Shown here: piece by piece, positions 1 to 9,870 of the stretch
Layout: each line of letters begins with the position of its first letter
Numbering within the stretch: the stretch's first letter is position 1
NCBI GenBank assembly: GCA_030704615.1
Contig: CM060733.1
Location: 76,360,907 to 76,424,906 of the forward strand
Reading direction: 5' to 3'
Origin: Takakia lepidozioides
Taxonomy: Eukaryota > Streptophyta > Takakiopsida > Takakiales > Takakiaceae
Length of the DNA stretch: 64,000 nt
Translations under genes and position numbers: made by a program
The notes under the pieces: generated by a model
Seen by the model: only the letters and a program-made list of their open reading frames with translations
The model's database searches: none
What the model was told of the DNA's origin: nothing

Positions 1-492
1 ATGCTCAGCCAGACCTTCAAAAATCTGGCCCAAAATTCACTGGCTGCTCGGACACTGGCATGACCAAACCTCTTTAACTCCAATCAGCCTGCTACTGAAT
101 TACGATCCCATCACCAAGCAAAATCTATCCCAATGCCCAGTTGAGCTGCCAGTCTCGCATTCACTTTCCCCACCAAGGCAGCTGCAGTACACTGACTGTC
201 TTAGTTCCCTCCATGACAGCCTCCCGCATTTGGGCAAGTTCAGCTTCACGGGCCTCCCAGCGACTTAGCAGCTGCTTCAGGTCATGGTCCTAGCTAGCGC
301 ATGCTGGGCTGCAACCAGTTGCAGGTCCTTATCATGTAGAAACCCCTTCACTGCTCTCTTTCCATCTCCTGACGCCATGCTCCATCCTCCAGCCACTTCA
401 CTTGTTTCAGGCACCCAGGTCCCTATGGGCAGGTCACATGCTCCTGTGCCAGCCAGAACAGTGACATTCGACCCCTTCGTCTTCAGGGACAA
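1..492 (-). pseudogene. possible LTR-retrotransposon gag N-terminal remnant
   Basis: On the minus strand an open frame of about 71 codons (492 to 277) begins LSLKTKGSNVTV and is followed, after a stop and in another frame, by a charged, helix-prone stretch (KQLLSRWEAREAELAQ) at about 270-190. Short basic/polar N-termini followed by a coiled coil are usual for plant gag proteins, and the piece lies next to an LTR-like fragment at 540-652 in the same orientation. No CCHC knuckle or protease is visible. The first codon of the frame is TTG, so the true start is not defined. This could also be unrelated intergenic DNA. The identification rests on position and composition only. Confidence 0.25.
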
Positions 493-539
493 GCTGGTAG
501 ATGAGCCGCGCGACTGCCGCTCTCGTGAAGATAAGACGG

Positions 540-652
540 GTCAGGTGTCAAACTAAACTTGACACCTGATTTAACACTTGACCTAAATCCAAGTGTTAAA
601 TACAAATAACTAGCTTTATTCTAGCTAGTTTCACACTGTGCTTATTTAACTT
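540..652 (-). mobile_element. LTR fragment (U3-side piece)
   Basis: This stretch resembles the inner part of the 317-bp LTR segment seen at 44119-44435 and 50180-50496. Shared features are the paired TTGACAC / AAGTGT motifs, the CTAGCT..AGCTAG(T)TTCACACT block and the terminal ACTTGACA. The end matching the start of the minus-strand LTR segment lies at 652. It is truncated on the low-coordinate side, where gag-like sequence begins. Confidence 0.5.
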
Positions 653-955
653 GACAACACAGCTAGTCACAGCTCGGCACAGCTTGACACAACCTGTCAC
701 AGTACATGGGGAACAGTTATCATTGACAGGAACGACTGTGAGGGAACGACATCTGCAGAGGGAACGTGTTACTTCAGGGATGACGGTTAGTTAGTTAGGT
801 GGTTAGAACAGCTTGCAGGCAGATAAGGAGAGCGGCAACGGAAAGAGGAGACACTTCACGGGGAGCGCTTCTGGGTCATGGGGAGAGGAGATCAGGTGGA
901 GAGCAAGAACGAGAGCACAGAGAAGGAGAAAAGATGAACAGTAGATGCTTATTAC
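653..955. repeat. dispersed repeat with CACAG minisatellite edge, copy 1
   Basis: A few CACAG-rich units are followed by a unique block (GGGAACGACTGTGAGGGAACGACAT core) running to about 955. The same block, in the same orientation, is at 51245-51571, and a shorter diverged copy is at 42410-42600. It is non-coding and probably derives from the untranslated part of a retroelement. Confidence 0.6.
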
Positions 956-1339
956 ATGCAGAGCTGTAGTGATACTGTAGGGCGGATTAGAGTCACCATG
1001 GCATTGGCCTGATACCCGATAAATCATAATCTGATACTTATTCGATACAATCACACTGTGTAGAGAGACATGAGTGAAGCTGTGAAATGAATGCATGATT
1101 AACTGGAACTAAGTAGATACTGAAGCAATCTGATGCTTCAGTATCAGATAAGGTAAATTGATAACATGAAGGCAAGAAGGAATACAAATGGGAAGCACAA
1201 CCATGATTCACTAGCTGTAGGTCATGACTGATAGTATTGAGCGGGCTGAGTGCTTAGAGATATCCAACTCTTCTATCTTGGAGTTTCCACCTCGGATAAC
1301 GAAGGGATGGGTGAATAAAAGCCATTCGACATTTGGCGA

Positions 1340-1703
1340 CCATACTGTTAGACTGTGACTGACTGTCTAAACCCCTTAAAGCCTGCGCCTGCCACCCCTA
1401 AGGCTCATGTTGGTCTTAGTCTGTTTAAAAATTAAGGGTACCTCACAAAACCCGTAAATGTGTTTAAGTCCCAAGCAGCCCCAAGCAGCCCTCTAAGGCT
1501 CATCTCTCTCGAGTGGAGCCTGCACGACCAAGCTCCTTCACGGCTTAGAATCGGAGTGTGCTTATGAAGGGAGAATAGGATGTTGTGGGGTGGAGTCCCC
1601 ATAGCTTGGGGTGCCCCTGGCTCGACTATTATGTTAACGAGTGATTGTGTTGTGTGTTCTGTGTTTCTTTGTTATCAGACTTGTGAGTTTAGTTCTTTAA
1701 TCA
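1340..1703 (+). mobile_element. 5' LTR of a Ty3/gypsy-type element (plus orientation)
   Basis: The sequence ends TCTTTAATCA at 1703 and is related to the reverse complement of the LTR segment at 44119-44435/50180-50496. Both share GGCTCATCT(C/T)TCTCGAGT..GAGCC, then a GTGGA(G/T)TCCCCATRGC(G/T)TGGGGTGC block, and both end in TTATCA/TTAATCA. An internal stretch (about 1380-1480) is also found inverted at 50925-51040. The left border is uncertain. The R-like region holds a hairpin (AGGCTC..GAGCCT, about 1496-1521). A leader homologous to 48960-50179 follows directly, so this is a 5' LTR. Confidence 0.65.
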
Positions 1704-1719
1704 CTCAAGAGAGATGAGC
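1704..1719 (+). promoter_or_regulatory. putative self-priming primer-binding site
   Basis: Immediately after the LTR end, CTCAAGAGAGATGAGC is the reverse complement (15 of 16 positions) of LTR positions 1498-1513. It shows no complementarity to the usual initiator-tRNA-type primer site. The second copy of the element (50164-50179, minus) has the same arrangement with a compensating base change. Tf1/sushi-type retrotransposons prime reverse transcription from the 5' end of their own RNA annealed at such a site. Assignment here is inference from complementarity. Confidence 0.55.
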
Positions 1720-1720
1720 T

Positions 1721-1747
1721 CGTATCTGTGAGTGCCAGATACGAGTT
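1721..1747 (+). repeat. perfect 10-bp stem hairpin next to the primer site
   Basis: CTCGTATCTG, a seven-base loop, then CAGATACGAG form a perfect inverted repeat just 3' of the putative primer-binding site. The same hairpin is conserved at the equivalent place of the inverted copy (about 50136-50162). This suggests a structural role in the retroelement RNA. Confidence 0.6.
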
Positions 1748-2870
1748 AGTTGTAGCACTTGTGGTTTTTGCTTGAGAATGAGAGAAACCAGGTTGTTATG
1801 CAAGGAGCACCATGGAGCTCTTGGTTGTTAGAAGCGGAGGCGATGTGGGTTACGAGGTGGTAGACCTTGGCAATCGATCTTCAACTTCAGAGATGAAAGC
1901 ACCATGCTGCAGGTAATTCTAGAGCACCTTGATAGTTTCAAATGGTGTACATGCATGAGCAAGCACGATTGGGAGGAGGACCAGTCAAGAGCATGTTATA
2001 GTGGCTTTGGTGGCAAAACTGAGAACTGGGCTTGGGAATGCGAGCTTTCATTGTGTGAAGGATTGCAAGACCAAGCGAAAGGGTTGATTTGGCTTGGGGC
2101 AAATCAGTGCACTTTGTGGAGTATGTTGAGATTGGGTTTCAATCTCGAGCTTCAACATTGAGAGGGCTCTTGTCATGGCAAGAGCAGGGCTGGAACAAGA
2201 GCTAAGAGGTGCGGCAAGGCCATGGAATGTGCACCTAGGGTTTCAGAGCTTGGAAGAAGAGCTCTTGCACCACAAGATGAGTGTCTTGTGGCTGGAAATG
2301 TAAGCCTTAGGATTTCAGGAGCTTGGCAAAGGCTGTGGAGTGCTTAGTCTTGTCTTAGAGAGCATCAAGGAGCCAAGGAGCTAAGATAGGGGGCTGATAC
2401 CTCTTGTGTGAAGAGGTTGCATGTGTGGAGCATGTATTCAGCTCATTGAAGCTTCCATCTTCAAGCTTGGAGGGCAAGCAAGAAAGAGGGAAGGGTTGAC
2501 TTCCCTTATGTGAGGGCAATGCATGTGTGGAGCATGCTATCAGCCTGTTAAAGGCTTGTACTTTCAGGTTTGGGAGTGCAAGAAAGGAAGGAAGGGGTTG
2601 GTTTCCCTGTAGGGCATGTGTGGAGCATGCTTTCAGCCTATTGAAGCTTGTATTTTCAGGGTTTGTGGGTGCAAGAAATGAAGCAAATGAGCTGATTTTC
2701 TTATGGTGAGAGTGGGGCATGTATGGAGCATGCTTTTAGCCCATTGAGGCTCTTGTTTTCAAGCTTTAGAGAGCTAGAACGGAAGGGCTAGGCCTGGTTT
2801 CCACTTGGGGTGAAAGAAAAGCACTTGTAGGGCCTATGTGAGTTGGGGTTTCAACTTCAAGCTTGAAGGG
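1748..2870 (+). mobile_element. retroelement leader/internal region, non-coding
   Basis: The sequence is homologous, in inverted orientation, to 48980-50135. Both contain repeated blocks around GTGTGGAGCATG..TTCAG..AAGCTT. No retroviral domain is visible in any frame; short open frames here are not conserved as protein. It appears to be an untranslated leader or degenerate internal region behind the 5' LTR. Confidence 0.55.
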
Positions 2871-2889
2871 AGCACAACTCTTGAAGCAG

Positions 2890-3005
2890 CAGGTGCAGGG
2901 GCTGTGACGGGCTGTGATGGGCTGTGACGGACTGTGGCACGCTGTGATGGGCTGTGCCCTGTGGCCTGTGGGGTTGTGACGGACTGTGACGGGCTGTGAT
3001 GGGCA
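2890..3005. repeat. GGGCTGTGAC minisatellite, short array
   Basis: About ten tandem 10-bp units (GGGCTGTGAC on the plus strand, the complement of CACAGCCCGT) separate the retroelement leader from the decayed end of the LRR exon. Longer arrays of the same family are at 47785-48645 and 51030-51315. Confidence 0.7.
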
Positions 3006-3374
3006 AGATTACCAATGGAGTCTGGCAAGCCTTTGAGGCTGTACAATTCATGAGCCATGGTTTTTGGAGATGACTCAATGTTTCGATGGATTCAAGCAAG
3101 CTCTCCAAGCTGGTGCAAGAAGAGAGATCCAAGTGTTCGATCTCTTTCAACAGCCCTAAACACTCAGGCAAGGCTTGGATATTGGAGCAACCCTCAAGGT
3201 AAATAAATCTTAATTTTACAAAATCACCAATGGAGTCTGGCAGGCCTTTGAGTGTTGTACAATTCTTGAGCCACAGATTTTGGAGATGAATCAATGTCCA
3301 ATGGAATCAGACAACCTCTCCAAGCTGGTACAAGACTCTAGGCCCAACGTTTTGAGCTCCTTCAATAGCCCCAG
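3005..3374 (-). pseudogene. decayed 3' tail of the left LRR exon
   Basis: LRR-coding sequence continues past the TAG at 3375-3377, but in broken form. The TAG replaces the conserved Cys codon of a PDC(L)GLLKEL repeat, a small deletion near 3295 shifts frame, and the LRR text ends where the minisatellite begins. A frame at 3294-2857 still reads NLWLKNCTTLKGLPDSIG and DLSSCTSLESLLESIE. The annotated TNL stop is therefore probably an acquired, premature one. Confidence 0.7.
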
Positions 3375-6300
3375 CTAGTCAGGCAAGGCTTGTATGTTGG
3401 AACAACCCTCAAGGCTGAGGACTTTTAACTTTGCAAGATTACCAATGGAGTCTGGTAGGCCTTTGAGTGCTATACAATTCTCGAGCCCTAGATTTTGGAG
3501 ATGAGTCAATGCTCCGATGGAATCAGGCAACCTCTCCAAGCTGGTACAAGACTCTAGGTCCAACTCTTCAAGCTCTTTCAACAGCCCCAAACAATCAGGC
3601 ACGACTTGTATGTTGGAACAACCCCGAAGATTCAGGATTTTTAACAATGCAAGATTACCAATGGAGTCTGGCAGGCCTTTGAGTGTTGTACAATTCATGA
3701 GCCGCAGTTGTTGGAGATGAATCAATGCTTCGATGGATTCAGGCAAGCTCTCCAAGCTGGTGCAAGAAGAGAGATCCAACTCTTCGAGCTCTTTCCACAG
3801 CCCCAAACAATCAAGCACGGCTTGTATGTTGCAGAGACAACCCTCAAGGCTGAGGACTCTTAACTTTGCAAGATTACCAATGGAGTCTGGGAGACATTTG
3901 AGTGCTGTACAATTCTTGAGCCACAATTTCTGGAGATGAATCAATTCTCCGATGGAATCAGGCAACCTCTCCAAGCTGGTACAAGACTCTAGGTCCAACT
4001 CTTCAAGCTCTTTCAACAGCCCCAAACAATCAGGCACGACTTGTATGTTCGAACAACCCCGAAGATTCAGGATTTTTAAAAATGCAAGATTACCAATGGA
4101 GTTTGGCAGGCCTTTGAGTGTTGTACAATTCATGAGCCACAGTTGTTGGAGATGAATCAATGTTCCGATGGATTCAGGCAAGCTCTCCAAGCTGGTGCAA
4201 GAAGAGAGATCCAACTCTTCGAGCTCTTTCCACAGCCCCAAACAATCAAGCACGGCTTGTATGTTGCAAGAACAACCCTCAAGGCTGAGGACTCTTAACT
4301 TTGCAAGATTACCAATGGCGTCTGGGAGGCATTTGAGTGCTGTACAATTCTGGAGCCACAATTTCTGGAGATGAATCAATTCTCCAATGGAATCAGGCAA
4401 CCTCTTCAAGCTGGTACAAGACTCTAGGTCCAACTCTTCGAGCTCTTTCAACAGCCCCAAACAATCAGGCACGACTTGTATGTTGGAACAACTCCGAAGA
4501 TTCAGGATTTTTAACAATGCAAGATTACCAATGGAGTCTGGCAGGCCTTTGAGTGTTGTACAATTCATGAGCCGCAGTTGTTGGAGATGAATCAATGATC
4601 CGATGGATTTAGGCAAGCTCTCCAAGCTGGTGCAAGAAGAGAGATCCAACTCTTCGAGCTCTTTCCACAGGCCCAAACATTGAGGCACGACTTGTATGTT
4701 GGAACAACCCTCAAGGTTGAGGACTCTTAATTTTGCAAGATTACCAATGGAGTCTGGGAGGCATTTGAGTGCTGTACAATTCTTGAGCCACAATTTCTGG
4801 AGATGAATCAATTCTCCGATGGAATCAGGTAACCTCTCCAAGCTGGTACAAGATTCTAGGTCCAACTCTTCGAGCTCTTTCAACAGCCCCAAACAATCAG
4901 ACACAACTTGTATGTTGGAACAATCCTGAAGATTGATGATTTGTAACAATGCAAGATTACCAATGGAGTCTGGCAGGCCTTTGAGTGTTGTACAATTCAT
5001 GAGCCGCAGTTGTTGGAGATGAATCAATGTTCCGATGGATTCAGGCAAGCTCTCCAAGCTAGTGCAAGAAGAGAGATCCAACTCTTCGAGCTCTTTCAAC
5101 AGCCCCAAACATTGAGGCACGACTTGTATGTTGGAACAACCCCCAAGGTTGAGGACTCTTAATTTTGCAAGATTACCAATGGAGTCTGGTAGGCCTTTGA
5201 GTGCTATACAATTCTCGAGCCACAGAATTTGGAGACGAATCAATTCTCCGATGGAATCAGGCAGGCTTTTGAGTGCTACACAATTCTCGAGCCACAGAAA
5301 TTCGAGATGAATCAATTCTCCGATGGAATCAGGCAACCTCTCCAAGCTGAAACAAGACTCTAGGTCCAAGTGTTTGAGCTCTTTCAACAGCCCCAAACAA
5401 TCAGGCAAGACTTGTATGTTGTAACAATCATCAAGGTTGAGGACTTTTAACTTTACAAGATTACCAATGGAGTCTGGGAGGCCTTTGAATGCTGTACAAT
5501 TCTTGAGCCACAATTTCTGGAGATGAATCAATGTTCCGATGGATTCAGGCAAGCTCTCCAAGTTGGTGCAAGAAGAGAGATCCAACTCTTCGAGCTCTTT
5601 CCACAGCCCCAAATAATCAAGCACGGCTTGTATGTTATAGGAACAACCCCCAAGGCTGAGGACTTTTAACTTTGCAAGATTACCAATGGAGTCTGGCAAG
5701 CCTTTGAGTGCTGTACAATTCCTGAGCCACAGTTTTTGGAGATGAATCAATGTTCCGATGGAATCAGGCAACCTCTCCAAGCTGGTACAAGACTCTAGGT
5801 CCAACTCTTCGAGCTCTTTCAACAACCCCAAATAATCAGGCACGACTTGTATGTTGGAACAACCCTCAAGGTTGAGGACTTTTAATTTTGCAAGATTACC
5901 AATGGAGTCTTGTAGGCCTTTGAGTGCTATACAATTCTCGAGCCCTAGATTTTGGAGATGAATCAATGCTCCGATGGAATCAGGCAACCTCTCCAAGCTG
6001 GTACAAGACTCTAGGTCCAACTCTTCGAGCTCTTTCAACAGCCCCAAACAATCAGGCACGACTTGTATGTTGGAACAACCCCGAAGATTCAGGATTTTTA
6101 ACAATGCAAGATTACCAATGGAGTCTGGCAGGCCTTTGAGTGTTGTACAATTCATGAGCCGCAGTTGTTGGAGATGAATCAATGATCCGATGGATTCAGG
6201 CAAGCTCTCCAAGCTGGTGCAAGAAGAGAGATCCAACTCTTCGAGCTCTTTCCACAGCCCCAAACAATCAAGCACGGCTTGTATGTTGCAGGAACAACCC

Positions 6301-6536
6301 TCAAGGCTGAGGACTTTTAACTTTGCAAGATTACCAATGGAGTTTGGTAGGCCTTTGAGTGCTGTACAATGCTTGACAATCATCTTTTGAAGCATCGTTA
6401 GCTCTCCAATTGAATGTGGAAGCATTTCAAGTCTTGAACAACTAGATATTTCTATCTCCTCCACTTTTTTCATATGAGCCAAAGTGTGTGTTGGACCCTT
6501 CAAGACAATATCACCAAAATTTATTACTATCCGCAC
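3375..6536 (-). CDS. left TNL gene, exon 5: giant LRR domain
   Basis: This exon encodes 1053 residues of near-perfect leucine-rich repeats. The basic LRR is about 24 residues, and three variants (LKELEELDLSSCTSLESLPESIG, split here as LKELEELDLSS / CTSLESLPESIG; LIHLQKLWLKNCTALKGLPDSIG, split as LIHLQKLWLKN / CTALKGLPDSIG; LAKLKVLNLEG / CSNIQVVPDCLG) form a 72-residue (216-bp) super-repeat present about 14 times, roughly 43 LRRs. The exon starts after an AG at 6537-6538 and is in phase 0 with exon 4. Typical plant TNLs carry 10-25 LRRs, so this domain is oversized. It would be the ligand-sensing/autoinhibitory part of an intracellular immune receptor. The TAG stop at 3375-3377 sits inside a repeat, so the original protein was longer. 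Open frames on the opposite strand are by-products of the repeat. Confidence 0.9.
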   Translation of the reverse strand: MRIVINFGDIVLKGPTHTLAHMKKVEEIEISSCSRLEMLPHSIGELTMLQKMIVKHCTALKGLPNSIGNLAKLKVLSLEGCSCNIQAVLDCLGLWKELEELDLSSCTSLESLPESIGSLIHLQQLRLMNCTTLKGLPDSIGNLALLKILNLRGCSNIQVVPDCLGLLKELEELDLESCTSLERLPDSIGALIHLQNLGLENCIALKGLQDSIGNLAKLKVLNLEGCSNIQVVPDYLGLLKELEELDLESCTSLERLPDSIGTLIHLQKLWLRNCTALKGLPDSIGNLAKLKVLSLGGCSYNIQAVLDYLGLWKELEELDLSSCTNLESLPESIGTLIHLQKLWLKNCTAFKGLPDSIGNLVKLKVLNLDDCYNIQVLPDCLGLLKELKHLDLESCFSLERLPDSIGELIHLEFLWLENCVALKSLPDSIGELIRLQILWLENCIALKGLPDSIGNLAKLRVLNLGGCSNIQVVPQCLGLLKELEELDLSSCTSLESLPESIGTLIHLQQLRLMNCTTLKGLPDSIGNLALLQIINLQDCSNIQVVSDCLGLLKELEELDLESCTSLERLPDSIGELIHLQKLWLKNCTALKCLPDSIGNLAKLRVLNLEGCSNIQVVPQCLGLWKELEELDLSSCTSLESLPKSIGSLIHLQQLRLMNCTTLKGLPDSIGNLALLKILNLRSCSNIQVVPDCLGLLKELEELDLESCTSLKRLPDSIGELIHLQKLWLQNCTALKCLPDAIGNLAKLRVLSLEGCSCNIQAVLDCLGLWKELEELDLSSCTSLESLPESIGTLIHLQQLWLMNCTTLKGLPNSIGNLAFLKILNLRGCSNIQVVPDCLGLLKELEELDLESCTSLERLPDSIGELIHLQKLWLKNCTALKCLPDSIGNLAKLRVLSLEGCLCNIQAVLDCLGLWKELEELDLSSCTSLESLPESIEALIHLQQLRLMNCTTLKGLPDSIGNLALLKILNLRGCSNIQVVPDCLGLLKELEELDLESCTSLERLPDSIGALTHLQNLGLENCIALKGLPDSIGNLAKLKVLSLEGCSNIQALPD

Positions 6537-6662
6537 CTAGTTTTACTCAAAATAATAGATATTGATCCCAACTCATTTTTACAACACAACATTTCAAAGA
6601 AGCATACAATCTAAAGTCTACATTTAATGTAATATATGATATTCAATTTAGATAACATGTAC

Positions 6663-6953
6663 CTGATTATTATGATCTTCCTCCCACAACTTTTGGATGG
6701 TACTATCTCGCACATGAAGCACGCGCAAATTGTTTGCAAAAAAAAGCCCGTGAGGCAAGTAGTCGGATCGCAAATCACACATGCGAAACCATGTCAAACT
6801 CTTTGGTAAAGTAATGGAAGATTCGCATGTGAAATCATGTAAGAAAAGTATTCTTAGCTTTTTCATGGTCTGAAAGCTCTCCATAGCCAATCTTTTGGAA
6901 TCTCTGTCCACATTCTCCAAATTTAGTGAAAGCACTTGGACCTTGGATTTGAT
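6663..6953 (-). CDS. left TNL gene, exon 4: NB-ARC/LRR linker
   Basis: This is a 97-codon exon bounded by TTGTCCAG|ATC (acceptor) and CAG|GTACAT (donor), phase 0 at both ends, giving IKSKVQVLSLNLENVDRD..MESFQTMKKLRILFL..LPKSLTWFRMCD..LPHGLFFANNLRVLHV..IQKLWEED. The pattern (F..M..LR.L.L, W..YPLKSLP-like, L..L....S.I..LWE) is the conserved linker between NB-ARC and LRR in plant TNLs, normally on its own exon, as here. Its counterpart at 34210-34500 is the same length. Introns on either side are 320 nt and 126 nt. Confidence 0.85.
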
Positions 6954-7273
6954 CTGGACAACACCACAACATACATTCTTGTATTCAACAGATAACAACA
7001 TTCATGACATCTTCAAATAGAAATTCCAATCATATGGCATCTATGAAAAAAATTGAACGTGCATTACATTTTGTGTTTCTCTTGTACAATGAATGTCCAT
7101 CAAGTTGTTGATTTACAGTCAAGCCTTGAAGTTGTGCAGCTTCCAAAATGTGTTAACACTTGGAACAATCAGTTCGCCCCCTCTTCACCCATCAATCAAA
7201 TATTTGAGTCTTGACTTGCATCGTACAAACTTTAACAACAATGGAATAGACAGTTCGATTTTTATGAAATCAC

Positions 7274-8384
7274 CTCATTTTCACTCAGGTCTGTTGCTTC
7301 GTCTTGAGGTACCCAAAAGCCACTCCACCTCTCAAGCAAACCATGCTCTATCGTCACGATGTGTCGACCCATGTCTCGTAGATGATCATGCATCAAGAAT
7401 CTGCGTTCATGGTCCAACTTCACCAATGCCTTATCAATGAGATTTTGAAGTCCAATCACTGCAGACCACCCAGATCCTTTCCAGGCTCGTTTAGCTATCT
7501 CACTTGATTCCCCAAGGAGCACGCAAGCAATGTCAAGGAACATTTTTTTATGATTTTCCTCGAGAGCATCAAAGCTTATTCGCAAGATCTCATATAGTTT
7601 TTTGTTCTCTGGGAGATAAGATTGTTTCTTCAACTTCTCAAGGACTTCTTCCCAAATGTCTCTGTTCTCCTGTCCACTCAATGATGCGCCAATTATCTCC
7701 AAAATTAACGGAAGCCCACCACAAGCTTTCACAACATCAGTTGCAAGCTTTTCAAAATGTTCTTTTGGGTTCGAATTCGAAAAGGCATGCAAATTGAACA
7801 ACTTCTTCGAATCTTCCTCACAAAGACCCTCGACATTGTAAAGACCACCAAGTTTTGACATCAATTGCTTGTCACGTGATGTCATCACACAACAACTCCC
7901 ATCTCCTAGTTCTCCAAACATCTCTGCATCGAACAATAGAGCATCCATTTGAGACTGATCATCAACGTCATCCAACACAATCAAAACCTTCTTCCCACGT
8001 AGACGCGCCTTCAATATTTCTTTTCCTCGATATACGCAATTCATCCTTAAATCTGTATTTTTGCATATGTCATCGTGCAATTGCTTTTGCATGTTGGTGA
8101 CCCCATCAGGCTGCTTAGCTCTCTCCTTGATGTCTGCCACAAAACTAGCCGCCTCAAAACCCGTAAAAATAATATTGTATATTTCTTTTGCTAATGTCGT
8201 CTTGCCCACTCCACCTGTGCCCCATATGCCAAATGTCCTAACTCCTGGACCAAGCTGCAGACTTTGGATTACAATTTTTGCTCTTTCCTCAAGCCCGACA
8301 GGGTGTTTGGCAGTTCCAAATGGTAATATGTTCAAAACTTCTTCAACTTTCTTCACGACTTTCTTCAGCACACTCACTTCAGAC
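7274..8384 (-). CDS. left TNL gene, exon 3: NB-ARC nucleotide-binding switch
   Basis: The 1111-nt exon lies between TGTGCAG|GTCTGAAG and AATGAG|GTGATT. Visible motifs in order: P-loop GIWGTGGVGKTTLAKEIY, RNBS-A region SFVADIKER, kinase-2 KKVLIVLDDVDD, RNBS-B GSCCVMTSRDK, GLPL box CGGLPLILEIIGASL, RNBS-D MFLDIACVLLGE, and the MHD motif as LMHDHLRDMGR. All are of TIR-type NB-ARC character (the aspartate after the kinase-2 LDD is followed by D, not W). The frame is uninterrupted here; the inverted copy at 32780-33889 lacks one base. The product would be the ADP/ATP switch of an intracellular immune receptor. Confidence 0.92.
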
Positions 8385-9425
8385 CTGCACATCAAGGGTA
8401 TTGATAAGGCTACATAAGGCTGTGCCCCATAAGCATCTCATCAAGAATTGCTTCTAAGAATCAGTAATTTTCAATCAGTTATCCAAAGTCACAAGCAAGC
8501 TTCCAAAGAGCTCCAACATCTACACCACAATCAGCACCACACTTTGTGATCTAAGAGTGCAACAAACAACTTTTTATGCAAAGCTCATAGTGCCAAGGGG
8601 CTTTGCCATTAAAGTGATGTTGATCCACTAAAAGATCTCGTCAGAAAACAAACAATTACAACTATCATAAAATTTATATGAAATATCCTAAATCATATAA
8701 TTAAAGTCCCACTTCTACATTTGCATGCGCGATTCTTTCCTATTAGATAAAAAGAATGAGGAAATAGAGAGTGGGCTGTAATATCTTTACGAATATGGAG
8801 ATATATCCTTACTTACAATTAAAGGAAGCCAAATAAGAAGCATTGAGCAGATCTGATCTAAGGTTATTATAGAGGAATTTTCAGATGAGCAAACAAAAAA
8901 CAATTAGAGAAACAGCAACAAAAAAGTAATAGAAAAAGAAAAAGAAAAGAAAAAAAGAAGCATGTATAAAAGACGCCGACCATAACAAAACAATGAACAT
9001 GGATTCATATGAACACTGAACTAAGAATTGTAGTATATAGACTTGGTGACTGCCTCTCACACATCCATGGACCAAGCAAAAAATGAAGACGTATGGAAGT
9101 ATCAGGCCACCATCATTTTCTCTCCAAGAGAAAGTAAGTGCAATGACCTGATGGTACAAGAACGCATGACAAATCCTTAAAACCGACAAGAGAAGAAAAC
9201 GATATCCCCATGCAGCCCCTCGTTGTTGACAAAGGCCTCCACAACTTCAAGGGTAGAGTCATAAAAGGAAGACAGCAAGGTAGTAGCAATTGGGAAATGA
9301 ATGCTTATAAAAGTCAAAATTATGAAAGAGACGTGTTCTCAGGAGTGGGAGGGAGGTGGGAAATCAAGTAAATCATCATCATGCCAAATATACAGGAGTA
9401 AGCAAGCAAACTTTGCACACCCTAC

Positions 9426-9870
9426 CCATCTGCAAGTTCCACTCCCATGCGATGTGATGCTAGAGTGAGTGCTTCCTTCCACTTTGTCACTTCTTCATCA
9501 GTGTGCCGCCGTCTTAGTTTCTCAAGACCAGCCCTTAGACAACCATTATCTGGCCAACGTACATCACTGGGTGTCACATCATTGGAGATGGGCAAGATGA
9601 CATTGTCACGGCTTTTCAACATGAGGCATAGCTCATCCAGGCACCACTTGGACTCCGTATAACCCTTACTGAACACCGGTATGCAGATACGAGCACTGCA
9701 GATAGCATGATTGATGGACTCCGATGGACTCTCTCCCAAACCAATATCTTTGGCGTCGAGGAACGGTTTAAACCCAGCAGTGCGCAGCGCCTCATCCAAG
9801 TGGCCCACGAAAGTCTTCTTTACGTCCGGCCCTCTATGACTGATAAACACATCATACCTCTCCACGGGAC
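9426..9870 (-). CDS. left TNL gene, exon 2: TIR domain
   Basis: This 445-nt exon (acceptor TGTGCAG|GTCCCGTGG, donor GATGG|GTAGGG) encodes VERYDVFISHRGPDVKKTF, a BB-loop region FLDAKDIGLGES, ICIPVFSKGYTESKWCLDEL and a C-terminal WKEAL. The WCLDEL motif contains the conserved glutamate of plant TIR NAD+ hydrolases. The frame opens with GTG, not a plant start, so an upstream exon is needed. Phase 1 entry and phase 2 exit join exactly with exons 1 and 3. One oddity is PISNDVTPSDVR in place of the common PIFYDVxPSDVR, which the right-hand copy retains. The 1041-nt intron to exon 3 is colinear with that of the right copy. Confidence 0.92.

Noticed and set aside
3375..3377. Treating the TAG as the natural end of the left TNL
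   Set aside because: LRR coding continues beyond it and the codon replaces a conserved cysteine, so it is more likely an acquired stop, although the protein could still be made.
3467..6390. Many plus-strand open frames of 60-71 codons (MESGNLSKLVQ.. type) opposite the LRR exon
   Set aside because: They recur every 216-219 bp as the antisense of the LRR super-repeat. Their similarity is explained by the coding repeat on the other strand. The same applies to the minus-strand frames at 34774-41867.
8881..9189. 102-codon hydrophobic frame in the left TNL intron, with its twin at 31975-32283
   Set aside because: It lies inside the intron between TIR and NB-ARC exons. The C-terminal hydrophobic run comes from the TTTTCTTTT polypyrimidine tract. 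It is conserved only because the intron was duplicated.
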